Shown one piece after another: positions 22,343-33,802 of a stretch of DNA of 64,000 nt. Origin of the DNA: Petunia secreta (Eukaryota > Streptophyta > Magnoliopsida > Solanales > Solanaceae); assembly GCA_029990175.1 (NCBI GenBank), contig JARKIP010000017.1, positions 26,895,001 through 26,959,000 of the forward strand. The letters are read 5' to 3'. The notes below the pieces were generated by a model, which made no database searches, was not told where the DNA came from, and worked only from the letters and a program-made list of their open reading frames with translations. Positions within the stretch are counted from its first letter, which is position 1. Every line of letters starts with the position of its first letter. The position numbers and the translations under genes are program-made.

Positions 22343-23149
22343 ATGGCTCCTTTAAAATCCAACCACATCCGATCAATCAGTTTTCCATCTAGATCACATC
22401 CAAGCACTCTAAGAGTGGAGGAGGAGCTCAACAAGCTCAAAACATTGGAATTAACAGTTGCTCCAACAGATGATACAATTTGCAATGGCCTAATCGCTTT
22501 GGAGGATTTATACAAGTGCATAGATGATCTTCTTAACTTGCCTCAAACTCTTCAAGCCCTTTCTCACCATAAGCACGAGAAATTGCTTGAAGATTTATTG
22601 GACAAATCCGTGAGACTCCTAGATGTTTGTGGCACGACAAAGGAACTTGTCTCCCAATGTAAAGAAAATGTAAGAGATTTACAATCATCGCTCAGAAGGA
22701 GAAAAGGAGATTTCAGTATCGAATCCAAAATAGACACATTCACCTCCTTCAGCAAGAAACTGAAGAAGGATGTAAAAAGATTGGTCTCTGCCTTCAAGCA
22801 AATGAATCAGGAGTCTGCGGTACTAGTCACTCTAAGTGAAAATGAGGACACTACATCAGTGATCAGAGCCATAAGGGAAGCCAATGCAGTGTGTAGCTCG
22901 ATTTTCCAAATGCTCCTGTCCTTCTTGGCCGTGCCACTTTTGAAGTCTAAACCATCAAAATTGTCATTGGTTTCAAGATTGGTCACTAAGGGAAGAATAT
23001 CATGTGAAGGCCAAGAAGAAAGCACAAACTTGGAAAGCAAGCTGGAATCTTTCGAGGCACGACTTGAGAGCTTTGAAAATGGATTGGAAGGGACATTTAG
23101 GTGCTTGATTAGATCAAGAAGCTCTCTCTTAAATATCCTCTCCTGCTAA
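22343..23149 (+). CDS. DUF241 (BPS1-like) family protein, unit 3
   Basis: Intact intronless gene of 268 residues and the most complete copy here. It begins MAPLKSNHIRSISFPSRSHP, keeps YKCIDDLLNLPQTLQAL (about residues 55-71) and LLDVCGTTKELVSQC, continues with the helical LRRRKGDFSIESKIDTF stretch and ends IRSRSSLLNILSC. The length is usual for DUF241 proteins, which have no defined activity; relatives of the BYPASS1 type have been linked to root-to-shoot signalling, but that is not evidence for this gene. No signal peptide or transmembrane segment is evident. It lies last in the array, with its own TATA and RY-like elements, and is the likeliest ancestral-type functional copy. Confidence 0.92.
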   Translation: MAPLKSNHIRSISFPSRSHPSTLRVEEELNKLKTLELTVAPTDDTICNGLIALEDLYKCIDDLLNLPQTLQALSHHKHEKLLEDLLDKSVRLLDVCGTTKELVSQCKENVRDLQSSLRRRKGDFSIESKIDTFTSFSKKLKKDVKRLVSAFKQMNQESAVLVTLSENEDTTSVIRAIREANAVCSSIFQMLLSFLAVPLLKSKPSKLSLVSRLVTKGRISCEGQEESTNLESKLESFEARLESFENGLEGTFRCLIRSRSSLLNILSC

Positions 23150-23831
23150 TTTGGAGTTCTACTCCATATTTGTATAGTTGTCCTCATATTGTACAAACAC
23201 AATTTTGTAGCTTTTGATAGAAAATACTAAGTATATGACAAAAGAGTTACACTCCAAATCATATTACATATGTTTGAGTTCCTCCCTTACCTGCCTTAAA
23301 AAAATCTCAAGCATATTATCACCACCTATACTTCAAATTCATTTGCAAATGTATACCCCAACCTTAGTTGCTTTTCCAGGAAAAGTGGAGAGATGAATCA
23401 GATTAAAATAACATATATGCTTTCTGCTAATTGATTCTTGCAGTAAACATGTTATCTTTTTCTTCTCAAGATTATTTTCGATCAAAATTTGATGATTGAA
23501 TCACCTCTGCTGTTGAAGCTTCATTTTCTTCACATATACACACATCACCAAACAAAGTCACTCGTCAGTTGATGTGCTGCTTTATGTTATTGATGACTAT
23601 TTTCTGTTCATGGCTTGTCAAACCACTGGAAAAATGAAACATGAGGATATATGTAGATTATGAAACTTATCTTTGTTTCCACATTATCTAAGCAATGTAA
23701 CAGAGGCATTGAACAACAAGCTACTCTTGAAATTTTATACTACAATTTATAGCTTCATCCCTCAACGACCATTTCTAGGCACATCCAATAACTGCTTCCA
23801 TGATATAATTCTTGTTAGTTTAGAGTACTTG
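23150..23831. other. 3' flank of unit 3 up to the retrotransposon border
   Basis: No gene. 23290-23530 is the sequence shared with the ghost unit. The boundary to mobile DNA is at about 23831. Confidence 0.55.
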
Positions 23832-24796
23832 TGTCAGGGGAAGGTGAATTGGGTCGATAACGGTTTTGCCTCTTATTAAATTTTAGACTAAGTTCTTAAC
23901 TAGTTAGAACAGCTCACTTAAAACAGTTTCTTTGGGTGTTCAAAGTGCAGTTTAACAAAGCAATAAAAGAGCAAAAATAGACAAGGCACACGTGATTTTA
24001 ACATAGAAAATACCCTGGCTCAAAGGTGAAAAAAACACGACCCACACCCCTGTGGGAATTTCAACCAATCTGCTAATCTCACGAGCCAAAATCAGATTAC
24101 AAAAATAACCCCAAGGACCTACCTCTAAGCCCTTACACAACAATCCTAGATTGTTGCTATCCTTCCAAACTACCATAGTTTGGAACACAAAAAACTTAAC
24201 TCTAAGCTCTTTATTCAATGGAATTTTAACTCCATATTACAACCTCAACAAAGTGCTTCTAAAAAGCTGAACGAGATTACAATTAAGGGCCTAATACATG
24301 AACTAAGAACTGGACTCAAACAATTTTAAATGACTTGATGAAACACTTGTCCAGATTGTTCCAACGTCCATTCCAACTGCTTCAGAACTTTTCTCTCTTG
24401 AACACTCAATTTCTCTTTTTTCTGAAGTGTTTTAGACACATGGTTTTCAACCTGTATGAAACTGTATTTATACAATCCAACAAAGTTAGGAATAAAAATA
24501 AACAACTCATAGGTTAATCCCTTCCTTATCAAAATAAGATTTATAGCTGAAATTGCAGACAACTCAATTCTAAAATAACTCAGCCTTATCACTCTTTATA
24601 CGAGATATACAACACAAACAAGATCAATTACTACAAGTGTTATCTCAACCAACACAATTTATCCCAAAATTGAAACTCAAATACCTGGACCATAACTCAA
24701 GCTTGTCATTTTATTCACATTTACTTTCATCTCCTATTGCTAAAATATTAACAAGTATATTTGATTTATCATCATCAAAACATCATATCTAAAACA
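23832..24796 (-). repeat. 3' LTR of a Sirevirus-like copia element
   Basis: Read on minus it starts TGTTTTAGATATGATG right after a purine tract and ends CTTCCCCTGACA, giving TG...CA and about 965 bp. The phrase around 23990-24100 (gel-like AT-rich block then CACGACCCACACCCCTGTGG) parallels the LTR at 39070-39840. Open frames inside are chance. Confidence 0.7.
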
Positions 24797-25031
24797 AATT
24801 CCCCCTTTCTGATGATGATAAATTAAATGTGCTTGTTCTCATTTTGACAAGTATAGCAATTTCTTTAATTCAGTCCTAAAGAAGAGGAGCAATTATAAAC
24901 CATGACTGTAGCAGCACCAAAATACCAACAACACATTGAAGCAAGAGAATCTTTTAAGTAAAATAAAATTGAACTTAGAAAAATTAAAAACTTAACTCAA
25001 GAACTCAAGCACATATTTCTTCCCCCTTTTG
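24797..25031 (-). promoter_or_regulatory. Multiple polypurine tracts
   Basis: On minus, AGAAAGGGGGAAT (about 24797-24809) adjoins the LTR, and AAAAGGGGGAA recurs at about 25020-25030. More purine runs lie at 26256-26300. Several polypurine tracts upstream of the 3' LTR are a known mark of Sireviruses. Confidence 0.65.
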
Positions 25032-25613
25032 GCATCATCGAAAATTACCAACCTTAGACATTCCATCAGTACAAGCATCTAAAAGTTTTACTTTATCTAA
25101 CTCACCACCACTTGTGCGCCAAACACATGTAACACAAGGCAATTTTCTCAAGCATCAATCTATTGATATTGGCCATCCTAAAAAATTTACAATAGTTAGT
25201 AAGCATTTCAACAAAAGCAATAACTAACGGTAAACCATGTAGTTTTTTTCCCCAAAAGTAAAAAGCATAATGCTAAATTTTCATAATTCTAACAAAGGTG
25301 AAAATGGGTTAACAGATGGACAGGATAGGTAGACTTATGGAGAATACTTTGAACCCTGGTTAAAAGGTCCTGATATTTCTTGGCCTGCTGTTCCTTTTCT
25401 TCCTCAAATTTCTCATTCAACCTTAATAGTAGGTCTCGTAGGTTAGAATTTTCATCACGAAGCTCAACAATTTACCTTTTTAGGAATGCAATCTCATCGT
25501 CACTTGCTCGACTACGGCTAGGATCAACAACATAAGACCTTTTGTTACCTTTCTTTCCACCAAAAGGCATACAACTAATGAACAACTTCTAGTTCTAGGT
25601 ACAATATTTCTTA

Positions 25614-26341
25614 TCACAAAGGAAACAAGAATTGATGGAAAGGTGTCATCTTTCTTTTGAATACTTTTCGAGCCTCATCTAATTCTGTCTCCGCAGAATT
25701 TCCTAGTGATATCAATAACAACCAAGGATCATCAAAGTAAGGCCATCCTTGCTTCTTATTTTCAGAGAATCCTCCACATGGAATTTTCAAAATTGCACTC
25801 AACTTTTTAGCATCAAAATGAAATTTCTTTTTATTCACCATACTTGTCGTAACACCACGAGTCACTGTGCAATTTATACAACAACAGAGACAGTGGACTT
25901 AGCAGCTTTATCTATAAACAACTTTTTCCATCCCTGTTTTGCTACCAAAGCAAGCAGCCAATTTACATATTTTTCAACAGATTTAGGAATGATTTTACCT
26001 CTTAAAACTGTTCTTCTAAGAAATTCAGTCATCCTATCCTTTGCCATCTCTTTAGTTTTAGCGTTGGCAGTGTTTCTTTTGTTTATAGGGTATTGGGAAT
26101 CAGATAAATTAATTTTCATCTTTGATTTTTTAAGTTCAATCAACAATGCATCATCACAAAAACTCTCAATGCTATTACCAGATTCTCCTTTAACGCTATT
26201 TTCAGAGTGTTCTTCAGATTGTGCTAGAGAATCATTATTTTCAGAATCAGTTTCTTCACTCCCTTCCCCCTTACTATATTCCCCCTCACTATCTTCCCCC
26301 TCTATCTCATTCATGTTTTCACACACACAGGAAACATGCAT
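25614..26341 (-). pseudogene. Extra 3' ORF of the Sirevirus-like element
   Basis: On minus, a Ser/Glu-rich acidic N-terminal part (26341-26220) is followed by LRGKIIPKSVEKYVNWLLAL and, after a stop near 25874, by a second open part with KKFHFDAKKLSAILKIPCGG. The layout (acidic tail, then a domain with LS.IL.IP...) parallels the extra ORF at 31919-33802. Such ORFs lie between pol and the 3' LTR in Sireviruses and have been called env-like; the domain here looks more like the 'putative plant transposon protein' type. No signal peptide or membrane span is seen. Function unknown. Confidence 0.55.
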
Positions 26342-26535
26342 ATTACAGTGATCAGTAGGGGTTGAACGATTACCTGTATTTCCTCTGCATGACCATCACC
26401 TCGTCTGAGAGATAGGAGTACTTTTTAGTGCTAGTTTCATCCCCAATTTAAGCCAAGTTTTCTGAACTTTTTGTCTTGCTCTCAATAGAATCCTTCTCAC
26501 CAATTTCTTTCTCCAAACGTTTTTAAATTTTACAA

Positions 26536-26576
<41 letters not shown>

Positions 26577-27096
26577 AGTGTTAGGATTTGGGTGATTTGG
26601 TAATGGGGGATTTTGGTGTGGGTTTAGGTCTGCCAAGAGATGTAGTTTTTCCTCTCTTTTTTTCACCATTTAAGAGTTTTTGGAGTTGATAAAAGGAAGC
26701 CATTGGATTTAAGAGTATTTAGTTGAGTAAAGTAACGTGGGCTTTTGGTTTGTGAAGAGGAGCTGATTTTTTATTTTTACAATATTCTGAAAAAGAATTT
26801 AACAGAATTGTACAAAAACTTTAAATTTTGAGAAGTATACTTGAACATGTTCCATCACAGATTTTATGCTCTCTGTATGTGCTTCAATCTAGGAAAGTAA
26901 GGGAAATATCAATATATATCAGAGAGAAAACTAAATTTCATGGCATGTGAGTATACTTTTCACGTTACAAAAATTCAATTCGATAAAATATTGTAATTTG
27001 ATGACACTGTAATTTGATGACACTTTAAAACTATCAAAAATCCAAGAATAGCACCTTATAGCCAATCATCAAGGGAAAGATCAATGTCCTAAGCAC
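26342..27096 (-). other. Non-coding part of the Sirevirus-like element
   Basis: No gene. It contains a 37-T run at 26539-26575 and a short direct repeat GTAATTTGATGACACT at about 26993 and 27010. Confidence 0.5.
26539..26575. repeat. Poly-T run (37 nt)
   Basis: Uninterrupted T from 26539 to 26575, a homopolymer of unknown origin (poly-A on minus). Length may vary by sequencing. Confidence 0.9.
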
Positions 27097-27180
27097 TCAA
27101 GCAATTTTTATCATGTCAAGTTCCAATCTATTTTTCTCAAAGTGTTCTCTACTTAGCGTCTTGGTAAAGAAGTAAGCAAC
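27097..27180 (-). pseudogene. C-terminal end of copia RNase H
   Basis: On minus the 84 bp read AYFFTKTLSREHFEKNRLEL and then DMIKIA with a TGA at 27097-27099. This is the standard end of Sirevirus-type pol (compare FTKALRRDDFERNRLELGMI at the end of the pol at 34402). The rest of pol is cut off exactly where the Tekay-like LTR begins at 27181. Confidence 0.85.
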
Positions 27181-29703
27181 TGTTACACCCCGTATGTCTA
27201 AAGTGACGTATATCATTCTAATGGCATGTTAATAATGATTTAAGTGATTTTAAAGTCATAATATGACCATATATGATATTTATATATTCAATATAAAGTT
27301 TGGAAAAAATCAAATTTAAGTTGCAAAAAAACCGACTAAGAATTTTTCTTTTAATGAAGCTTTTTCAGCAATTAATTCTATGTGTTATATGAGGTCCTTT
27401 GGGGACATATGATATACCAAATTGAAGGTCCTCAAGTTTAGTTTCCAACACTTTTGACGGTTTATTAATAAAATGTCTGGATAAAAATATATGAGCGTCA
27501 GAATCAAACTAGAAGAACGGACATAAGCGCAAAAGAGGGCTACAACCAAAATGTTTCGAGTATAAAAGGAAAGCATGTCTTCTTTTCCATCATTTCCATA
27601 ATATTCACGGTAGGAACGGAGTTTTCATAATTCTTAAGCTATTGATAGGGTTTGGAAGGAAGAGGGTCAAGCTTCACTCGAAATTGAAGATAGATTACAT
27701 CAAAACGATCTACGCGATAAAGGTAACATCGTGCTACCTTCCTTTTCATCTATAACTTAAGTTGTAGAATTACTTCATGGCTAAGTAAAGTACCTAAATT
27801 CTTATTTATAGCTTTTTTAGGCTTTAGAAGGTGTGGAATTCAAGGGAAACCAAGTTTAGAAGCAAGAAACATCAAAGATATGTAAGGCTAAACCTTTCTT
27901 TAGACAAGGCATTTGTTTTGTAGCTTTTGAAGTTTGTCTTAGTTCCAAACTTGGTAGTTCTTTTGGAGAACTTGTATGACATAAAGATAAATGTTTATGT
28001 GCTTAATTTGGTTTCATGAACCACGATAAAAGATTTCCAAAACAGCAGCACAAAATATTTCAAAATCTAAAAAATCATTTTTGCCTTCGGACAGTTGTTA
28101 GTAGTTTGAGCATACCTTCTTGTACAAAATTAATATTGAGATGTATGATTCCCTGGAACCTTACGACATATATCTAAAACTTTTATGAGACCATAAAGTC
28201 TATAACTTTGAGCTACACTCTGAAAATTAGGTCGCAAGATAGAACGGTGGTGCTGCCCAGACATTTTATCTACGGATTTGTTATGTCGTCCGGTCGTCTC
28301 ATCTTGTTATCTATTTAATCTGTTTATGTTATCAGTTTATATGGGTATACATCCCCGTGTATATTATAGTCAAGTTTTTATTTTGCAGATCATCAAGTTT
28401 TAAGGGAAACTTTGCCGAAATTTTTATAGAAATTCAAAGAATTGGACAAATTCTGAGTTCCAGGTTGCGTCTATGATTCCATCTAGGATATTCTTATCAT
28501 TCCTTTGAGTTCATATATATTTTTGCCTTATATATTATTCCTCATACATGTTGATGCTTATATTGTGATCATATTACGTGTGATTTGGAGTCCCCCATAG
28601 AGGCTGGACACAAAGTCAGGTCGCGTGTGATACTACCCGTCTAAGGGACATAGCCCCTCTAGTTCAAAGGGAGTTGAAACACCTAGTGCGACCGGGTGTC
28701 ATTCACACACTCTGACCAGAGAGACTAAATATTACTGGCTGGGGGGACATAGCTCATAACACCCGTCAAGATTGTTATATACGTGTATATAGCCACAATA
28801 TACACCACATGACTATACATGAGGCTAGTTCAGATGTTCAGTTACCTAATTTGAGGGGCTACAACCCATAACACCAGAAAGCTACCAGTTCAGATAACAT
28901 TTCATTTATAGCTCAGTACCAGTTATCAGTTCTCAGTTATCAGCCACTAGTTCTTAGTATCAGTATCAGTTGTTATCAATTAGAGTTTTTAATTACTAAT
29001 TATTAGTCATATTACAATTATTTATCAGTACAGTTCATCTCAGTCTTTAGTTTTAGATTTTTGTTAGACTTCAGTTTATATTCAGATCATGTTTAGTTCA
29101 TGTTTCAGATTTCCAGCTACATTGCTATACTTCAGCACAGATTTACATATTTATATTCCAGCGTTACAGTTTCATTCAACTATGATATATTATATGCTCA
29201 TGCCTTACATACTTTGTACATATCGTACTCACACCCTTTTCTGGGGCGCTGTGTTTCATTCCGCGCAGGTACAGATAGATCATCACTTAGGCCACGTTAG
29301 TAGGCCATCTACTGGCTGTTGGAGTCACTCCACTTACTCCCGGAGTTACTTATCTTGTGGTATGTGTACAGTCAGCTAGTTGGGGTATGGCGGGGCCCTG
29401 TCCCATCCTTTGTATATCCAGTTCAGCACTCTTATAGGCCTGTAGATATGTCCCTGTATGGTCCGCCCATTCCTCAGTGAAAGGAAATGCTACTCAGGGA
29501 TCAAAAAAGAAAGCTCACTATGTTATGTATATCAGCGTGTGATAACTTTGTCAACTTTCCAGACTTTATGTTTTCAGTAAATATGTATAAATTTATAACC
29601 AGGTTTCCATCTCATCTCTATTATTTATAGATTATTAGTAGGTTTAGCTATTATCCACACTCAGTGTCAGTTATTCGTCGCGGCCCTAGGTTGAGTCGTG
29701 ACA
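27181..29703 (+). repeat. 5' LTR of a Tekay-like chromovirus
   Basis: Begins TGTTACACCCCGTATGTC and ends TTGAGTCGTGACA, TG...CA, about 2523 bp, followed by a primer site. TGTTACACCCCG is a common start for Tekay/Del LTRs in this plant group (from memory). The middle has a CAGTTATCAG-rich low-complexity stretch at about 28900-29060. No downstream LTR copy is present. Confidence 0.85.
27561..27568 (+). promoter_or_regulatory. TATA box of the Tekay-like LTR
   Basis: TATAAAAG 380 bp into the LTR, a standard U3 position. Motif only. Confidence 0.5.
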
Positions 29704-29707
29704 AAAG

Positions 29708-29719
29708 TGTTATCAGAGC
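29708..29719 (+). promoter_or_regulatory. Primer-binding site of the Tekay-like element
   Basis: TGTTATCAGAGC matches the initiator tRNA-Met primer site TGGTATCAGAGC at 11 of 12 positions, 4 bp after the LTR end. Confidence 0.85.
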
Positions 29720-29908
29720 AGTTCAGTCCTAGGGTCTCTACAGGCCGTGTCTAGTAGAGTCTTGTTTAGAAGTATGTTGCATGCCATACTTATGAATAGG
29801 AGGCTACAAGATATTTCAGAATGGTTGTCTTTCTTTCTTCTATAGATCGTGCGATAGGGCCATGATTTTAGAATTAATCCTTGTAGACGTAATGTTTTGA
29901 ATGCAGCG

Positions 29909-30600
29909 ATGCCGCCGAAGAAACTAATAGCTACCTAGAAAAGGCAAGGCCATTGCCTGCCAGGGTACTATCAGGGTGTCAACTGAAGTGGAAGGAAATA
30001 GAGAGTCTAGACCTGAGGCTCCATCTAAGGCCTCATAGACCCCATCAATTCACGGCGATATTAGAGGTACCACAACTACTTTTCCTCGAACTCCTCCTCC
30101 CGATAGTCAGGGACAAGAAATGAGGGATGCCATCGGAGTATTGACTAGTCTTGTAGCTGCTCAGACTAGATGGCACAATGAAGATACCTAGGGAGATGTT
30201 GGATCTAGGATCAGGGATTTTATCAGACTAGAGCCTCTAGTCTTTACTGGGTCCCATACATAAGAGGGGCAGATTTTCTAGTTTATTTAGAGAGACATCT
30301 GGAGCCAGTAGGCAGCAGAGCGTTAGACATCCACCAGCTAGTATACATCCACAGTCCAGTGGCCCGCGATCTGATAGATCTCCTTAGTCAAAAGCTAGTC
30401 AAGCATCACAAACATCAGGATTTCGACGTCGTGGTACTTTTGTACAGGCCGATCAGACATATCCCAGATGTCCCAATTGTGGTAGATGCCACTTGGGACC
30501 ATGTCGGTTAGGAGTTGATACTTGTTTTATTTGTTGAGAGGTAGGACATTTCATGAAATATTGCGTGACTAGGGGTGGTAGTGGTGCAGCCCAGCTAGCT
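29909..30600 (+). pseudogene. Decayed Tekay-like gag
   Basis: An ATG at 29909 opens MPPKK and hits a stop after nine codons. Later pieces in shifting frames include RDFIRLEPLVFTGS (about 30210-30255) and the double Cys-rich zinc segment from CPNCGRCHLGPCRLG (about 30468) to a CCHC knuckle ending GHFMKYC at about 30570. A TGA lies inside the knuckle. The segments are in the right order for chromovirus gag, but most of the N-terminal half has been lost or scrambled. Confidence 0.75.
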
Positions 30601-31104
30601 AGATCAGTAGTAGCTTCCGCAGCAGCACGCCCTCAGGGGCAAGTTCCTCAGGCACCAGTAGGTCGTGGTAGAGGTCGAAGTGGATCTCCTACAGTAGGCG
30701 GTCCTCAAAATCGCACCTATTCTCTTATTGGTCGACAGGACCAAGAGGCTTCACCAGATGTAGTCACAAGTATTCTATCGGTAAATTCTCTTGATGTGTA
30801 TGTGTTGATAGATCATGGTTCTACACTATCATATGTTACTTCATTTGTTGCTATTAAATTCAAAATAGTACCAGAGGCTATTAGACCTTTCGAGGTAGCC
30901 ACTCATGTTGGTGATTCAGTTGTAGCTAGGCGTATTTATAAAGGTTGTACTGTGATGATTAGTGAGTATAGCACGACAGTTGACTTAATTAAGCTAGAAA
31001 TGGTTAATTTCGATGTTATTCTTGATATTGATTGGTTGTCTTCTTGTTATGCAATTATGACTATAAAGCAAAGACAGTCCAGTTTCACTTTCTACAAGAA
31101 TTAG
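30601..31104 (+). pseudogene. Tekay-like aspartic protease
   Basis: A continuous frame (open from 30553) runs through a Gly/Arg-rich linker and the retropepsin core DVYVLIDHGSTLSYVTSF. The active-site triad is present in spirit (DHGS, where the family usually has a Pro), and VNFDVILDIDWLSSCYAIM is the flap-distal C-terminal motif. It ends with a stop at 31102-31104, after which pol continues in another frame. It would process the Gag-Pol polyprotein, but the element is truncated. Confidence 0.8.
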
Positions 31105-31256
31105 CTATAGAGTGGTAGGGTGTTTCTGCATCGCCAAAGGGTTTGTTTATTTCTTACCTTAAGGCAAGGAAGCTAATCGCAAAAGACTGCTTATAACATA
31201 TTGTTCATGTTCGAGACTCAGAAAAGGAGACGCCGACTCTTGAGTCAGTTCCAGTA

Positions 31257-31655
31257 GTGAATGAGTTCCCTGACATGTTTCTAAATGAGTTGCCTGGTCT
31301 TCCTCCAGAGCAGGAGATTGATTTTCCTATTGAGGTAGTACCAGGTACACAACCCATATCTATTCCTCCTTACAGGATGGCACTAACAGAACTGAAAGAG
31401 CTTAAGGAGAAACTGAAGGATTTGTTAGATAAAGGCCTCATCAGACCCAATATTTCCCCATGGGGAGCCCCGGTATTATTTGTAAAAAAGAAAGACGACT
31501 CTCTATGCATGTGTGTAAATTATAGACAGCTGAATAAAGTTACAATCAAGAATTAGTACCCTCTGCTACGGGTTGATGACCTGTTCGACCAGCTCCAGGG
31601 TGCCAAGTGCCGCTCGAAGATAGATTAACGATCAGGCTACCATCAGGTCAAAATG
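31257..31655 (+). pseudogene. Tekay-like reverse transcriptase, N-terminal part
   Basis: From VNEFPDMFLNELPGLPPEQE through IPPYRMALTELKELKEKL and GLIRPNISPWGAPVLFVKKK to CVNYRQLNKVTIKN, then a TAG at about 31555. The frame continues with YPLLRVDDLFDQLQGAKC and a stop in KID*RSGYHQVKM. It breaks off at about 31655, before the polymerase active site, where sequence of the Sirevirus-like element begins. RNase H, integrase and chromodomain are missing. Confidence 0.85.
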
Positions 31656-31918
31656 CAAACATAAATCATATTAAAGCAACTGCAACACAATGATATTAGC
31701 CATCAAAGACAATTCATCATTAATCAAAAGGTGAAACCAGGGGATACAAGCAAGTACTAGAGAATTATTCAAAGACTAGAGAAGGAAAAGACTAAGGCAC
31801 TAAACTAGGCTAAATCCCACTGGACAAAAGATGGCTTATTGCTAAGGTGGTAAGGTGGTGGAAGGACCAGGTCCCTGAGACTTGTTAAGCAACTCAAAAT
31901 ATCTGCTTGACCATTCCC
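31656..31918 (-). other. 3' untranslated part of Sirevirus-like element 2
   Basis: No gene. It follows the extra ORF on minus and carries one GGACCAGGTCC motif at 31864-31874. Polypurine tract and 3' LTR are not found; the element is truncated near 31655. Confidence 0.5.
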
Positions 31919-33802
31919 TCATTGGTCTCCTTTGCCTTTGTTGCCTCTGCCTTCCAGTAATTTCTCCTCTTCCAACCTTGCTATTTCAGCAGCCTGGATA
32001 GCAACCTGTTGCCTCAGTGCCCTTACCTTGTTGTTCAAAGGCTGCCTCCCAACACCAGCCTGTGGAGGATCAGCCTGAACAGGCAAATCATAACTAATCA
32101 ATGTGGCACAGCCAAACTTTTCCTTCTTAGTAGCCTTCACTACCCCTTCCAAGGGAATCTTCAATTTTGCAAACACATCAGTTAAGATGAAGCCAAACGG
32201 CAAGGAATGCTTCCTCTTCCCAGCTATCACTCTTTTGATCAGGTGGATCATAAAATTGGGCCAGTTGATCTGCTTTTCAGTCTCCAACAGTTCCATAAGG
32301 ACCAGGTCCATGAAACTGGCAATTCCTCTTTTCTCCTGCCTTGGCATTACAGTCTTGTTCACAAACTCGAACAACACTTGATGTTGTGGGTGCATCTCAC
32401 TTTTCTGCACAGCCCTGGGTTTCTCTTCCCATTCATTCTCAGCAAACTTCCTAGTGATCTCCAAATCAGTTGGCAAGTTTGTCAAATCAGGCCATACTTT
32501 CTTGACATAATTGTCATACCCAATAAAAGGAATCCCCAACAGCTCACCAAGTTCCCTGGTGTCAAACATAATCACATTATCATTAACAGAGGTAGTAATC
32601 CTGTCATCTTTGATGGAGCAGTTCTTGTAGAACTCTTGCACCATCCCCTTTGCACATCTGCTAGAAATCTGAAGGACCATGTCCCTCCAGCCCTGTGCAT
32701 GCATTTTTTGCAGCAACCATAGCATTCCTTCTTCTTGTTCATCGAATAATACTCTTCCCTTAAACACTTTCCTAGTAAGCATGTCATCATGAACACAATG
32801 TACAGCATCATCTCCCTCAGCTTCACTGTTACTTTTATCCCCAGCAAAGGACTCATCACTATCACTAGCAGAACTTTCATCCACAACAATTCTTTTAGAG
32901 GACCTGGTCCTCTTAGCAGACTTTTCTGCAGCCTTAACAGAACTTCTTGTTACTCGTCTTTGAGTCACTTTTCTTTTCTTCGACTGAGGCACAACCTCCT
33001 CAGTATCTTCCATCTCATCATCTTCACCAACACCATCAAATTCTATCTCCTCTACTTCTTCCTCTTCAACAGGGTCAACAACCTATTTTCCTTTCCCTTT
33101 TCTGCTTCTTTCTAAAGCAGCAGCTAAGTGTTCATCAGCAGCTTTAGCAGCACTTCTTGTCTTCCTAACCCCAGAAACAGGAGTTGAGACAGAAGGAACA
33201 GGTCCTTTTGCCTTGGAGAAACTTTCCCTTTTCTTCTTAATTCCAGGCTTATAACTATCACTGATTTTCTTCAACTTAGCAGCAATTTCAGTAGTCACTT
33301 GGTCATCAATGGGTCCCTTTCTAGCTAATTTTCTTTTTAAACTCCTAATGTTGATCAAATCAACAAGAGGCCTATCACTATCACTTATAGCATCATCAAC
33401 GTCTATAACATCCTCCATGGGTGCTCTAAAAGAAACCTCTGGAGACCCCAATGACCCATGCATGGGTGCTTCCAACCTTTTAACTGTTTCTTCTTCCCCC
33501 TCAAGAACAGCCTCAGACCCTTCTCCCTTTTCCTCCTCATCTATCACAACATTCAAAGGATAAGTAAAATTTACCTGATACTGATACAGAACCATAGCTC
33601 GTGACAAATCCTCAACCTACTCAATAATTGATTCAGCCGTGGGAACTGGTCCTTCCCCCAGAATTTCAGGTTCAGGTACTTCTGGGATTATTTCAGGAAT
33701 TTCAGGGTTTAGGTCAGTAGTATCCATGGGTAAAGGAGGGTTGAGATTTTGTGGTTGTTCAGTGGTGGGTGCAGTTGAATAATTTTCAGGAGAAAGAGAC
33801 AT
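31919..33802 (-). pseudogene. Extra 3' ORF of Sirevirus-like element 2
   Basis: Three open parts in one frame on minus (33802-33617, 33607-33083 and 33013-31919), split by stops near 33617 and 33083, would give a protein of over 600 residues. The first 250 are acidic and Pro/Ser-rich, then come basic nuclear-localisation-like runs (KKRKVTQRR, KRTRSSKR). The conserved domain holds MHAQGWRDMVLQISSR, MVQEFYKNCSIKDDR and DTRELGELLGIPFIGYD, resembling the plant 'putative transposon protein' domain (Transposase_32-like). A C-terminal coiled-coil segment (LRQQVAIQAAEIARLEEEKL) ends it. It lies between pol and the missing 3' LTR, the env-like position of Sireviruses, but has no signal peptide or transmembrane span. 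Function unknown. Confidence 0.7.

Larger units (their letters stand above)
16040..23480 (+). repeat. Tandem array of four DUF241 gene units
   Basis: Four units share 5' flanks (around ACCCATCCGTGTAC at about 16078, 18285, 20650 and 21925, then AGCCAAGTTGTAA and TTCACATGCATAC) and 3' flanks (ACAATTTTGTAGCT, ATTATCAGGAACTATCCCAT). Unit 1 and unit 2 match over roughly 2 kb, including far 3' sequence (17630-17960 against 19740-20100). Unit 4, at 20390-21170, has no gene. Units 1 and 3 code for intact proteins. Confidence 0.85.

Noticed and set aside
25749..26351. 200-codon plus-strand ORF
   Set aside because: Antisense shadow of the acidic extra ORF on minus; Ser/Phe-rich composition follows from the complement.
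32207..32722. 171-codon plus-strand ORF opposite the extra ORF
   Set aside because: Antisense frame of a better supported coding region; no motif.
31919..33802. Retroviral-type envelope gene
   Set aside because: No signal peptide, glycoprotein pattern or transmembrane segment; features point to a nuclear-type protein.
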